NCBI GenBank assembly: GCA_032718475.1 | Contig: JAUCBJ010008979.1 | Location: 1 to 64,000, forward strand | DNA from: Nemertoderma westbladi | Taxonomy: Eukaryota > Xenacoelomorpha > Nemertodermatida > Nemertodermatidae | DNA length: 64,000 nucleotides | Direction: 5' to 3' | Shown here: in pieces, positions 20,525 to 32,800 of the stretch | Numbering within the stretch: position 1 is the stretch's first letter | Layout of the letters: each line of letters starts with the position of its first letter | Notes under the pieces: model-generated | Seen by the model: the letters and a program-made list of their open reading frames with translations, nothing else | Told to the model about the DNA's origin: nothing | The model's database searches: none | Made by a program: the position numbers and the translations under genes

Positions 20525-23500
20525 CAACACCAGCTTTATAATAGTTATTCTCCTGTTGATTCACGCAATGAGTATTATCAATCTGAATCTAGACCTTATT
20601 ATAACAGAAATACCGATAGAAATATATCACACCAAAATAATGGTAATAATAGGAATTATACAGTACACCCCAGTGATAATACAATAAGAAACACAGCTCC
20701 AATACATAATCAAAATACATCACCAGTTGGTAATCCTACATTTTTCCCAAGCAACAGGCATCCCCCACCGTCATCTTTCAATAATAAGACTGTAATAGTG
20801 AATTTTACTGAAACACCCCCTCATGATATGTTCCTTGACGTAATTTTAGAGGGCCGTTATATTGAGTCAGGTGTCGTAGATACAGGCGCCCAAACTACTA
20901 TGATTAGCGAACGATTGCTAAATAAAGTACAACCGGGTACAGTAATTGAACAAATTGGAATATATCTACGGGATTTTGCGGGAACGACCATCCCTATTTT
21001 AGGTGCCGTTTGGTTAAACATTGAAGCGGGAGGGCGTACAGCGTTGGTTCGTGCTTTAGTTGCCAAAGAGTTAGAGTGTAATTCTGGAATTATTTTGGGC
21101 TTGAGAACATTAGGTGCATTACGTGTACATATTAACTGCAGTGAGAGAAAAGTATTTCAGGAAGCAGTAAGTCAATTAGAAGAGACAGAACCTATTATTG
21201 CCCAGGAAATTAATTCACCACCTTTACTTAGTAATACAAACCCCTTTTCACCCAATTATGTTAATTCTCCATCAACAAACGCTAAAGTAGTTGCACAAGA
21301 AAATAGTGAGCCTAATACAAGCACGAGCAGTGAACATAAAAATAATACTACCAAGCATTTACACGTCTTCCGTGTTGTCGCCGATCGAAATATTTTAATT
21401 CCACCAAACCACGAAGCTATAGTACATGGTCGACCAGTTGGTGTGGCATTAGGATGTAGGCCTAAGTCTAAGTCTAATGTAGTGGTAGGCTTATTTGAAC
21501 CGAATGCAACTGGCTTAGGTAAGAATGGCTTAATAGGAGCTCGTACACTAAATACAGTAGACCAGGGTCTTATTTTGTGTCGCATTATGAATCCCAATAA
21601 TAAGCGAATAATTCTTCAAAAGAATAGTCGAATAGGTGATCTTGAGCCACATACTGAAATAATAAATACTGCTACACCGAATGTAAATAAATTAGACTCA
21701 CCAACTGACCCTGATGCGGACATAATATCTAAATTCCCTACTTTAGAAGACGACACACACACTAGAGCTTTACATGACGTCCTACTTAAGCACTACAATG
21801 TAATATCTAATAACGATTACGATGTAGGATATTGTGACTTAATTTCGCATGAAATTGATGCTGATGGGCCTCCCATTCGTCAGAGACCGTACCGTATACC
21901 ATACAAACACCGTGATTTCGTTGATGAAACCATTAAGACGATGATTAAAGAAAACGTGATTGAAGAAAGCTCTAGCCCATGGGCAAGTCCAGTAGTAATT
22001 GCACAAAAACCCGATGGAGGATTGCGATTTTGTGTTGACTACAGACGGCTAAACGCTCAAACTCGTATTCCTTTACACCCTTTGCCTAGAATAGATGAAG
22101 TGATTGATCAATTAGGTGGTAATGCATATTTTACCACTCTTGACTTAACGTGCGGTTATTGGCATGTTCCAATAGCTGACAAAGATCGTGATAAAACTAG
22201 TTTCATCACAAACAGCGGCCAATGGAATTTCCGTCGCATGCCTTTTGGTTTGGCAGGAGCACCCAGTACATTTCAACGACTAATGTCAAAAGTTATAGGT
22301 AGATTAAGTAATAAAATTTGCCTCGTTTACTTAGATGACGTCATTATTTATTCGGAAACATTTGAACAACATTTACATGACATTGATAGTGTACTAGAGT
22401 GTATCGAAGCTGCAGGTTTAAAGCTAAAGCTACGAAAATGTACGTTTGCTGCAGAAAAGGTTACATATTTAGGTCATGAAATAACTGCGCAGGGAATAAA
22501 ACCAGCTGTTAGGAATCTGCGAGCAGTAAGTGAGTTTCCACGGCCAACCGCAATAACTCAGGTTCGTCAATTTTTAGGACTTGCTTCATTTTACCGTAAG
22601 TTCATAAAGGATTTTGCGAAAATAGCTTCGCCGTTAGCACAGCTGTTACAGAAAAATGTAGTATTCAGTTGGACAGCTGATAAGGAACAAGCATTTCAGA
22701 CATTAAAAACGAAATTAACGAATCCACCTGTACTTGGTTTTCCTATTCTACCATCTACTGACTCAGAACCTTACTGTATTTCGACTTATCGGTTGATGAC
22801 AGACGCCTCTATAGTTGGCTTAGGCGCCGTTCTAGAACAATTTCAAGGTGGTAAATATGTAATTATAGGCTACGCAAGTAGATCTGTAAAACCAGCCGAG
22901 AAGAATTACAATATTACTGAATTGGAGGGTCTTGGAGTTGTCTGGGGTGTACATTACTTCAGACACTACTTGATTGGTACGAAATTCAAAATTATCACTG
23001 ATCATTCTGCTTTGAAGCACATATTAGCAGTAAAAGAACCAACCGGACGGATAGCGCGATGGTGCTTAGCCTTGCAGCAGTACGATTTTGAAGTTGAACA
23101 CCGGCCTGGAAAGCATCATTTTGCCCCCGATGCTTTGAGCAGAAATCCAGTATCAGCTTTTCAACCAGATACCGACATCGATAACATACAAGTAGGTCCG
23201 GATATAAATATAAATAACAGGGAAATTATAAAACCTGACTCTAACCCCATTACTGTAAATGTTATACGTGCTGGGCATGAAACTGAAAGGCGACCAAAGG
23301 AAAACAATAATTGTAAGAGTGCATGGCTATTAGCCATCGCAACCGATCCCACATTGGAAGCAATCCAGCGCATGAAACTCAACGAGCAAGGTCCAGCATT
23401 GTCTGATATTAATTTCGTAGCTTTGAAGCGCTTAGCTACTTTAGTCTCTATTGACCAGTTAGGATTTATGTACTATATTGGGCGTCGAGGTGAGGAAAAT

Positions 23501-24721
23501 CTACAAGTAGTACCTAAACAGTTTCAGCAAGAAATAATTCGCACTTTTCACGATCAACCGTGTGGTGGACATTATGCGTTTAATAAAACTTATTATAAGG
23601 TTAGAAACAAATATTGGTGGATTACGATGCGAAAAGATATATTTAAGCACTGTCAAACTTGCTTACCGTGTCAGTTGGCCAAAAGACCGCGATTAAAAAT
23701 TGTGTCTCCACTGCACCCATTACCAATAGTAGGAAACCCTTTTGATAGGTGTGAACTAGATCTACTTGGACCCTTTCATTCTTCTGCTTCCGGTAACCGT
23801 TTTATTTTATTGTTTACCGATAGTTTAACTAAGTGGCCGGAGGGCGTGGCAACCGCTAACAAAAGTGCAAATACAGTAGCTAAGGCATTTATAGACTTGG
23901 TGGTCAGTCGCCACGGTGCACCACGCGTATTACTTACCGACCAGGATTCGAATTTTTTATCTCGAATGTTCCAAAGTGTCACGCAAATGCTTGGAGTTGA
24001 CCAAAAATCCGCAGTGATTTATCATCCACAAACCGTAGGGTTGGTAGAGCGATTAAATCAAACTCTAGTAACCATGCTGTCTATCTATACCGATTCTGAC
24101 CAATTACACTGGGATGAGTGTCTCCCAGCTGTACTTTTTGCGTATCGCACTTCTATACATTCAACTGTCAATCAAACTCCATTTTTCCTTACCTACGGTC
24201 GTGAAGCAACATTACCTTCAGATGCTGTTTTACTTAAAGCGACCGACAATGCTAGTTTAGATGACTATACTAGACGACTAGCGAAAACAGTTTTGATCAG
24301 TAGGAAAAATGCAGAGTCATTACAAAAACAAGCTCAATCTAGATTCATTCGGAATTATAGTAACAGTTACAACATAGTTGTACCGCAATATAAAGTAGGA
24401 AACTACGTATTCATAGAAGAAAGGGAATGTCCCGTTGGCTTGTCACGAAAGCTCAGAGCAAAATATCTTGGGCCTTACAGGGTACAGGCAATTGAAGGTG
24501 AAAATTTACGATTAACTAGGCCAGGTCGTAAAAGTGTAAGCACCCTTATTCACCCCAACATGGTAAAACCCTCGCGTTTACGCTACAGTCTGTCTGATAC
24601 CAGCCCCGCTATTGAAACAGATGACAACCCAAACATTATAACAAACTATCTAAGCCCACAAGGAAATTCTACAGTTTCTAGTGTGGAATTATCTCTAGTA
24701 GACGAAAGTGAATTATCATGA
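20525..24721 (+). CDS. pol: Gypsy Pol polyprotein (protease, RT, RNase H, integrase)
   Basis: The frame is the same as gag and open from the UAG at 20522 to the stop at 24719-24721. No ATG sets a separate start near 20798, where the codon is GTG, so expression by UAG readthrough is likely, or else the UAG is a recent mutation. Domains in order, counted from the codon at 20798: aspartic protease 'VDTGAQTT' (about residue 28); RT with 'VDYRRLN', 'MPFGLAGAPSTFQ' and catalytic YLDD at 511-514; RNase H-like 'LMTDASIVGLGAVLEQ' and 'ITDHSALKHIL'; a His/Cys zinc site with 'CQTCLPC'; integrase D988, D1048 and E1084 (D-D-35-E spacing); and a 'KYLGPYRV' GPY/F module. No chromodomain is seen. All catalytic motifs look intact. 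Confidence 0.93.
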   Translation, partial: QHQLYNSYSPVDSRNEYYQSESRPYYNRNTDRNISHQNNGNNRNYTVHPSDNTIRNTAPIHNQNTSPVGNPTFFPSNRHPPPSSFNNKTVIVNFTETPPHDMFLDVILEGRYIESGVVDTGAQTTMISERLLNKVQPGTVIEQIGIYLRDFAGTTIPILGAVWLNIEAGGRTALVRALVAKELECNSGIILGLRTLGALRVHINCSERKVFQEAVSQLEETEPIIAQEINSPPLLSNTNPFSPNYVNSPSTNAKVVAQENSEPNTSTSSEHKNNTTKHLHVFRVVADRNILIPPNHEAIVHGRPVGVALGCRPKSKSNVVVGLFEPNATGLGKNGLIGARTLNTVDQGLILCRIMNPNNKRIILQKNSRIGDLEPHTEIINTATPNVNKLDSPTDPDADIISKFPTLEDDTHTRALHDVLLKHYNVISNNDYDVGYCDLISHEIDADGPPIRQRPYRIPYKHRDFVDETIKTMIKENVIEESSSPWASPVVIAQKPDGGLRFCVDYRRLNAQTRIPLHPLPRIDEVIDQLGGNAYFTTLDLTCGYWHVPIADKDRDKTSFITNSGQWNFRRMPFGLAGAPSTFQRLMSKVIGRLSNKICLVYLDDVIIYSETFEQHLHDIDSVLECIEAAGLKLKLRKCTFAAEKVTYLGHEITAQGIKPAVRNLRAVSEFPRPTAITQVRQFLGLASFYRKFIKDFAKIASPLAQLLQKNVVFSWTADKEQAFQTLKTKLTNPPVLGFPILPSTDSEPYCISTYRLMTDASIVGLGAVLEQFQGGKYVIIGYASRSVKPAEKNYNITELEGLGVVWGVHYFRHYLIGTKFKIITDHSALKHILAVKEPTGRIARWCLALQQYDFEVEHRPGKHHFAPDALSRNPVSAFQPDTDIDNIQVGPDININNREIIKPDSNPITVNVIRAGHETERRPKENNNCKSAWLLAIATDPTLEAIQRMKLNEQGPALSDINFVALKRLATLVSIDQLGFMYYIGRRGEENLQVVPKQFQQEIIRTFHDQPCGGHYAFNKTYYKVRNKYWWITMRKDIFKHCQTCLPCQLAKRPRLKIVSPLHPLPIVGNPFDRCELDLLGPFHSSASGNRFILLFTDSLTKWPEGVATANKSANTVAKAFIDLVVSRHGAPRVLLTDQDSNFLSRMFQSVTQMLGVDQKSAVIYHPQTVGLVERLNQTLVTMLSIYTDSDQLHWDECLPAVLFAYRTSIHSTVNQTPFFLTYGREATLPSDAVLLKATDNASLDDYTRRLAKTVLISRKNAESLQKQAQSRFIRNYSNSYNIVVPQYKVGNYVFIEERECPVGLSRKLRAKYLGPYRVQAIEGENLRLTRPGRKSVSTLIHPNMVKPSRLRYSLSDTSPAIETDDNPNIITNYLSPQGNSTVSSVELSLVDESELS

Positions 24722-26012
24722 AAATTGAAATCATTTAATAATCATGAGAAACATTGTTATCATTAATCATGTAACCTCGTGTAATCATATAATCATTAAT
24801 CATGTAACCTTAATTTTAATCGTGTATTATGTTATTTTTGACTTATAAATGAAGCCAATTGTAAGAAGTTATAAAGGACTCATAACTGTGTAATGTTTTA
24901 ACGTTATACTGTAGAAATATCGGTATTGAAATAGTGAATTAGACCTACAGTAGCCTAGTTGTTATCCGCATGTCATTATTTTACATTTATATTCTAGTTG
25001 CTCTGAATACCCATTTATCATAAAATAGTGTCACATATTTTCTATTTTAGTTATCCATTAAGTATACTGTGCTACAGTGCATGATTAATATTATAATACT
25101 ATTGATATAATGTCATTATACTGTAGTATCGTTTTCAATTGCAAAAATAAATATGTAGGCCTAATTGTAAAGATAATTTAAAGATAAATTGTTATAAAGA
25201 TACTTATTGTACTTATATTACGTAAATTTAATGTTTGAATAAAGTGATTCTTTATTGTGTTAAGAGTAATTTACCGACCGTGTCTTTGAATAAAGTTTTA
25301 GTGTTATTTAAAACAATTAGAAATAAAGTGAATACGAGAACAGTATGTGTCAAACTGTGCAATGAGTATCCAGTACAGTAGAGGCGAAAACTCCGTTGTC
25401 TTAATTATTGCAATTTTTATGTTATCAAGTTTGATTTAATTTAATCATTTCATTATTTTGCTGTAATTTTCTTACAGATATTTGATTGACATTATTTTTG
25501 AGTTCTAGGATTTTCAGATGTAGTTATTTCAAAAGCTTATATGTGAAGGTAGTAGACTGTCTGTGAAATAGGCAAATTCAACGAATTTGTAATTTCATAT
25601 TTAAATTAAAGGTCGACACAGCTTTTTGCCTCAGGATATTTTCCTACAGTATGTCACTTTCTTAATAATAATTTGTCACTTTCTTAATAATAATTGTAAG
25701 TAAATAAGTTTAAATGGTAACTGGAAATCAAACAATGTATTTATTTTTTTACAACAATTTTATTGACTTTACTTTAATTGACATGTTTTTGATAATCATA
25801 TGTGATGTTAAACATACTGTAGTTTACAACTGTGGTTTCGGTACCATAATGTACTATTTACGGCATGTCGAATGTTCTATAGATCCCTATGTAGTTGAAA
25901 GAGCCAACATATATTTTATATTTATTAGCTTTCATATGAAAATTAAAATGAATAACAGCAAAATGTCTATAACTGTAAGATAAGAAGTTCTGCAACACGG
26001 GGACGTGTTGAT
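24722..26012 (+). other. Gypsy 3' region, no recognised gene
   Basis: About 1.3 kb of AT-rich sequence lies between pol and the polypurine tract. One 89-codon frame (25714-25983) has no recognisable domain and no envelope-like signal peptide. It may be spurious. Confidence 0.6.
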
Positions 26013-26025
26013 TGATGGAGGGGAG
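26013..26025 (+). other. Polypurine tract
   Basis: 'gatggaggggag', ending directly before the 3' LTR. This is the expected plus-strand primer site. Confidence 0.75.
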
Positions 26026-26379
26026 TGTCACAACTGTATTATAATTTATGCACCACCTAGCGGCCAGTATCGGAATAACAATTAAAATACATTATCTTTC
26101 ATTTACTGGTAGATGGCTCATTCAATTACATGTATAAAAGTAGCCAGAAGTCCTTATAACAGTTGGTACCGGAAGAGAATATTACGATTATTATTAATTA
26201 TCTTTAGAACACATAACTAACTTCAATTATAAAATACTGATAACGGATTACTAATGATACTGAAAACCTTTTTAATTTTATATATTATCTATATTATAAT
26301 ACGACGCTCCCTCACCCAGACTCTATCCGTACCCGCCGCACCCGCAGTCACTTCAGCTGTCTCCTGGAGTGGTCTGACA
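26026..26379 (+). repeat. Gypsy 3' LTR
   Basis: 354 bp with no difference from the 5' LTR seen by eye, followed by GTAG. Confidence 0.95.
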
Positions 26380-26383
26380 GTAG

Positions 26384-26857
26384 GGCCATAATGGAATGTC
26401 GCACATCGATATTAAATTGGGAAATATCATTATATCGCCCTGCCGCATTTAGTAGTGGGAAAATATTTCCACTCAAATACTAAAAAAAATATTTTTTATT
26501 TTTTCTTCTAGGAGTTACCTTATTTGTTTGAAAATGAAGTTTTGGTCTTGATTTGATGATTTTCCGGAATAACATTCATCCTTCAGTTTGAATAATACAA
26601 AAATGTATACTAGACTAAATATCTACATTAACAATATCGGACAGTACATACTGTATATAAGGTTCTGTTGCAAATAAGTTCTGGAATTGAAAATCACTTT
26701 TTTAGATGAACACAACAAATAGATCTATAAACAAAGTGTTATTATTATTATATTCATCTTATCGCAGCGGCTTCAGACAGATTATACTGTAGGTATATCT
26801 TCTACAAATGTTAAGATTTCCACTTCGGTAACGTCAACAATAAAAACAGCATCGCAA
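26384..26857. other. Right flank between Gypsy and satellite, no gene seen
   Basis: 26384-26598 completes duplication unit B and matches 12944-13150. 26599-26857 is unique AT-rich DNA that leads into the first satellite unit. Confidence 0.6.
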
Positions 26858-29800
26858 CATACAGAGCCAAGCAAGTCACGGGAATTACCGAGAAAAGTGA
26901 AAGAAACATACGGAGAGCCAAGCAAGAAATGAGAAATACCGAGAAACGTGAAAGAAACATACGGAGAGTCAAGCAAGTCACGGAAATTACCGAGAAACGT
27001 GAAAGAAACATACGGAGAGCCAAGCAAGAAATGAGAATTACCAAGAAACGTGAAAGAAACATACGGAGAGTCAAGCAAGTCACGGAAATTACCGAGAAAC
27101 GTGAAAGAAACATACGGAGAGCCAAGCAAGAAATGAGAATTACCAAGAAACGTGAAAGAAACATACGGAGAGTCAAGCAAGTCACGGAAATTACCGAGAA
27201 ACGTGAAAGAAACATACGGAGAGCCAAGCAAGACACGGGAATTACCGAGAAACGTGAAAGAAACATACGGAGAGCCAAGCAAGACACGGGAATTACCGAG
27301 AAACGTGAAAGAAACATACGGAGAGCCAAGCAAGAAATGAGAATTACCAAGAAACGTGAAAGAAACATACGGAGAGTCAAGCAAGTCACGGAAATTACCG
27401 AGAAACGTGAAAGAAACATACGGAGAGCCAAGCAAGACACGGGAATTACCGAGAAACGTGAAAGAAACATACGGAGAGCCAAGCAAGAAATAAGAATTAC
27501 CAAGAAACGTGAAAGAAACATACGGAGAGTCAAGCAAGTCACGGAAATTACCGAGAAACGTGAAAGAAACATACGGAGAGCCAAGCAAGAAATGAGAATT
27601 ACCAAGAAACGTGAAAGAAACATACGGAGAGCCAAGCAAGAAATGAGAAATACCGAGAAACGTGAAAGAAACATACAGAGCCAAGCAAGACACGGGAATT
27701 ACCGAGAAACGTGAAAGAAACATACGGAGAGCCAAGCAAGAAATGAGAAATACCGAGAAACGTGAAAGAAACATACAGAGCCAAGCAAGACACGGGAATT
27801 ACCGAGAAACGTGAAAGAAACATACGGAGAGCCAAGCAAGAAATGAGAATTACCAAGAAACGTGAAAGAAACATACGGAGAGTCAAGCAAGTCACGGAAA
27901 TTACCGAGAAACGTGAAAGAAACATACGGAGAGCCAAGCAAGAAATGAGAATTACCAAGAAACGTGAAAGAAACATACGGAGAGCCAAGCAAGAAATGAG
28001 AAATACCGAGAAACGTGAAAGAAACATACAGAGCCAAGCAAGACACGGGAATTACCGAGAAACGTGAAAGAAACATACGGAGAGCCAAGCAAGAAATGAG
28101 AAATACCAAGAAACGTGAAAGAAACATAAGGAGAGCCAAGCAAGAAATGAGAAATACCAAGAAACGTGAAAGAAACATACGGAGAGCCAAGCAAGAAATG
28201 AGAAATACCAAGAAACGTGAAAGAAACATAAGGAGAGCCAAGCAAGAAATGAGAATTACCAAGAAACGTGAAAGAAACATACGGAGAGCCAAGCAAGAAA
28301 TTAGAATTACCGAGAAACGTGAAAGAAACATACAGAGCCAAGCAAGACACGGGAATTACCGAGAAACGTGAAAGAAACATACGGAGAGCCAAGCAAGAAA
28401 TGAGAATTACCAAGAAACGTGAAAGAAACATACGGAGAGCCAAGCAAGAAATGAAAATTACCAAGAAACATGAAAGAAACATACGGAGAGCCAAGCAAGA
28501 AATGAAAATTACCAAGAAACGTGAAAGAAACATAAGGAGAGCCAAGCAAGAAATGAGAAATACCAAGAAACGTGAAAGAAACATACGGAGAGCCAAGCAA
28601 GAAATGAGAAATACCGAGAAACGTGAAAGAAACATACGGAGAGCCAAGCAAGAAATGAGAAATACCGAGAAACGTGAAAGAAACATACAGAGCCAAGCAA
28701 GACACGGGAATTACCGAGAAACGTGAAAGAAACATACGGAGAGCCAAGCAAGAAATGAGAAATACCGAGAAACGTGAAAGAAACATACAGAGCCAAGCAA
28801 GACACGGGAATTACCGAGAAACGTGAAAGAAACATACGGAGAGCCAAGCAAGAAATGAGAATTACCAAGAAACGTGAAAGAAACATACGGAGAGTCAAGC
28901 AAGTCACGGAAATTACCGAGAAACGTGAAAGAAACATACGGAGAGCCAAGCAAGAAATGAGAATTACCAAGAAACGTGAAAGAAACATACGGAGAGCCAA
29001 GCAAGAAATGAGAAATACCGAGAAACGTGAAAGAAACATACAGAGCCAAGCAAGACACGGGAATTACCGAGAAACGTGAAAGAAACATACGGAGAGCCAA
29101 GCAAGAAATGAGAAATACCAAGAAACGTGAAAGAAACATAAGGAGAGCCAAGCAAGAAATGAGAAATACCAAGAAACGTGAAAGAAACATACGGAGAGCC
29201 AAGCAAGAAATGAGAAATACCAAGAAACGTGAAAGAAACATAAGGAGAGCCAAGCAAGAAATGAGAATTACCAAGAAACGTGAAAGAAACATACGGAGAG
29301 CCAAGCAAGAAATGAGAATTACCAAGAAACGTGAAAGAAACATACGGAGAGCCAAGCAAGAAATTAGAATTACCGAGAAAAGTGAAAGAAACATACGGAG
29401 ATACAAGCAAGAAATGAGAAATACCAAGAAACGTGAAAGAAACATAAGGAGAGCCAAGCAAGAAATGAGAATTACCAAGAAACGTGAAAGAAACATACGG
29501 AGAGCCAAGCAAGAAATTAGAATTACCGAGAAACGTGAAAGAAACATACAGAGCCAAGCAAGACACGGGAATTACCGAGAAACGTGAAAGAAACATACGG
29601 AGAGCAAAGCAAGACACGGGAATTACCGAGAAACGTGAAAGAAACATACGGAGAGCCAAGCAAGAAATGAGAATTACCAAGAAACGTGAAAGAAACATAC
29701 GGAGAGCCAAGCAAGTCACGGAAATTACCGAGAAACGTGAAAGAAACATACGGAGAGACAAGCAAGAAATGAGAAATACCAAGAAACGTGAAAGAAACAT

Positions 29801-32800
29801 AAGGAGAGCCAAGCAAGAAATGAGAATTACCAAGAAACGTGAAAGAAACATACGGAGAGCCAAGCAAGAAATTAGAATTACCGAGAAACGTGAAAGAAAC
29901 ATACAGAGCCAAGCAAGACACGGGAATTACCGAGAAACGTGAAAGAAACATACGGAGAGCCAAGCAAGAAATAAGAATTACCGAGAAAAGTGAAAGAAAC
30001 ATACGGAGAGCCAAGCAAGAAATGAGAAATACCGAGAAACGTGAAAGAAACATACAGAGCCAAGCAAGACACGGGAATTACCGAGAAACGTGAAAGAAAC
30101 ATACGGAGAGCCAAGCAAGAAATTAGAATTACCGAGAAACGTGAAAGAAACATACAGAGCCAAGCAAGAAATGAGAAATACCGAGAAAAGTGAAAGAAAC
30201 ATATGGAGAGACAAGCAAGAAATGAGAATTACCGAGAAAAGTGAAACAAACATACGGAGATACAAGCAAGAAATGAGAAATACCAAGAAACGTGAAAGAA
30301 ACATAAGGAGAGCCAAGCAAGAAATGAGAATTACCAAGAAACGTGAAAGAAACATACGGAGAGCCAAGCAAGAAATGAGAATTACCAAGAAACGTGAAAG
30401 AAACATACGGAGAGCCAAGCAAGAAATTAGAATTACCGAGAAAAGTGAAAGAAACATACGGAGATACAAGCAAGAAATGAGAAATACCAAGAAACGTGAA
30501 AGAAACATAAGGAGAGCCAAGCAAGAAATGAGAATTACCAAGAAACGTGAAAGAAACATACGGAGAGCCAAGCAAGAAATTAGAATTACCGAGAAACGTG
30601 AAAGAAACATACGGAGAGCCAAGCAAGACACGGGAATTACCGAGAAACGTGAAAGAAACATACGGAGAGCCAAGCAAGACACGGGAATTACCGAGAAACG
30701 TGAAAGAAACATACGGAGAGCCAAGCAAGAAATGAGAATTACCAAGAAACGTGAAAGAAACATACGGAGAGCCAAGCAAGAAATGAGAATTACCGAGAAA
30801 AGTGAAAGAAACATACGGAGAGCCAAGCAAGAAATGAGAATTACCGAGAAAAGTGAAAGAAACATACGGAGAGCCAAGCAAGAAATGAGAATTACCGAGA
30901 AAAGTGAAAGAAACATACGGAGAGCCAAGCAAGAAATTAGAATTACCGAGAAACGTGAAAGAAACATACAGAGCCAAGCAAGACACGGGAATTACCGAGA
31001 AACGTGAAAGAAACATACGGAGAGCCAAGCAAGACACGGGAATTACCGAGAAACGTGAAAGAAACATACGGAGAGCCAAGCAAGAAATGAGAATTACCAA
31101 GAAACGTGAAAGAAACATACGGAGAGCCAAGCAAGTCACGGAAATTACCGAGAAACGTGAAAGAAACATACGGAGAGACAAGCAAGAAATGAGAAATACC
31201 AAGAAACGTGAAAGAAACATAAGGAGAGCCAAGCAAGAAATGAGAATTACCAAGAAACGTGAAAGAAACATACGGAGAGCCAAGCAAGAAATTAGAATTA
31301 CCGAGAAACGTGAAAGAAACATACAGAGCCAAGCAAGACACGGGAATTACCGAGAAACGTGAAAGAAACATACGGAGAGCCAAGCAAGAAATGAGAATTA
31401 CCAAGAAACGTGAAAGAAACATACGGAGATACAAGCAAGAAATGAGAATTATCAAGAAACGTGAAAGAATCATACGGAGAGCCAAGCAAGAAATGAGAAT
31501 TACCGAGAAAAGTGAAAGAAACATACGGAGAGCCAAGCAAGAAATGAGAATTACCGAGAAAAGTGAAAGAAACATACGGAGAGCCAAGCAAGAAATGAGA
31601 ATTACCGAGAAAAGTGAAAGAAACATACGGAGAGCCAAGCAAGATATTAGAATTACCGAGAAACGTGAAAGAAACATACAGAGCCAAGCAAGACACGGGA
31701 ATTACCGAGAAACGTGAAAGAAACATACGGAGAGCCAAGCAAGAAATTAGAATTACCGAGAAACGTGAAAGAAACATACGGAGAGCCAAGCAAGAAATAA
31801 GAATTACCGAGAAAAGTGAAAGAAACATACGGAGAGCCAAGCAAGAAATAAGAATTACCAAGAAACGTGAAAGAAACATACGGAGAGCCAAGCAAGAAAT
31901 AAGAATTACCGAGAAAAGTGAAAGAAACATACGGAGAGCCAAGCAAGAAATTAGAATTACCGAGAAACGTGAAAGAAACATACAGAGCCAAGCAAGACAC
32001 GGGAATTACCGAGAAACGTGAAAGAAACATACGGAGAGCCAAGCAAGAAATTAGAATTACCGAGAAACGTGAAAGAAACATACAGAGCCAAGCAAGACAC
32101 GGGAATTACCGAGAAACGTGAAAGAAACATACGGAGAGCCAAGCAAGAAATAAGAATTACCGAGAAAAGTGAAAGAAACATACGGAGAGCCAAGCAAGAA
32201 ATTAGAATTACCGAGAAACGTGAAAGAAACATACAGAGCCAAGCAAGACACGGGAATTACCGAGAAACGTGAAAGAAACATACGGAGAGCCAAGCAAGAA
32301 ATTAGAATTACCGAGAAACGTGAAAGAAACATACGGAGAGCCAAGCAAGACACGGGAATTACCGAGAAACGTGAAAGAAACATACGGAGAGCCAAGCAAG
32401 AAATGAGAATTACCAAGAAACGTGAAAGAAACATACGGAGAGCCAAGCAAGTCACGGAAATTACCGAGAAACGTGAAAGAAACATACGGAGAGACAAGCA
32501 AGAAATGAGAAATACCAAGAAACGTGAAAGAAACATAAGGAGAGCCAAGCAAGAAATGAGAATTACCAAGAAACGTGAAAGAAACATACGGAGAGCCAAG
32601 CAAGAAATTAGAATTACCGAGAAACGTGAAAGAAACATACAGAGCCAAGCAAGACACGGGAATTACCGAGAAACGTGAAAGAAACATACGGAGAGCCAAG
32701 CAAGAAATGAGAATTACCAAGAAACGTGAAAGAAACATACGGAGATACAAGCAAGAAATGAGAATTATCAAGAAACGTGAAAGAATCATACGGAGAGCCA

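Larger units (their letters stand above)
18836..26379 (+). mobile_element. Ty3/Gypsy LTR retrotransposon, near-intact and young
   Basis: A 7544-bp element with two 354-bp LTRs (TG...CA) that look identical by eye, and 4-bp GTAG target duplications at 18832-18835 and 26380-26383. The primer-binding site directly abuts the 5' LTR, and a purine tract abuts the 3' LTR. The order is gag, protease, RT, RNase H, integrase, which defines Ty3/Gypsy. The only coding break seen is a UAG between gag and pol. The paralogous block at 12940 keeps the empty site, so insertion came after the 5.95-kb duplication. It lies opposite in orientation to the host gene. Confidence 0.95.
13151..26598. repeat. Tandem duplication, unit B (~5.95 kb plus Gypsy insertion)
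   Basis: Second copy of unit A. It holds LINE, piggyBac and flank in the same order, interrupted by the Gypsy element at 18836-26379. The matching right end resumes at 26384 ('gccataatggaatgtcgcac') and ends at 'cagtttgaataata' near 26598, where unit A also ends. Unit B starts inside the LINE endonuclease, so the left piggyBac terminus is absent from this copy. Confidence 0.88.

Noticed and set aside
20798-20800. Independent pol start at 20798
   Set aside because: The codon is GTG, and the frame is open back to the gag UAG, so it is not a eukaryotic start.
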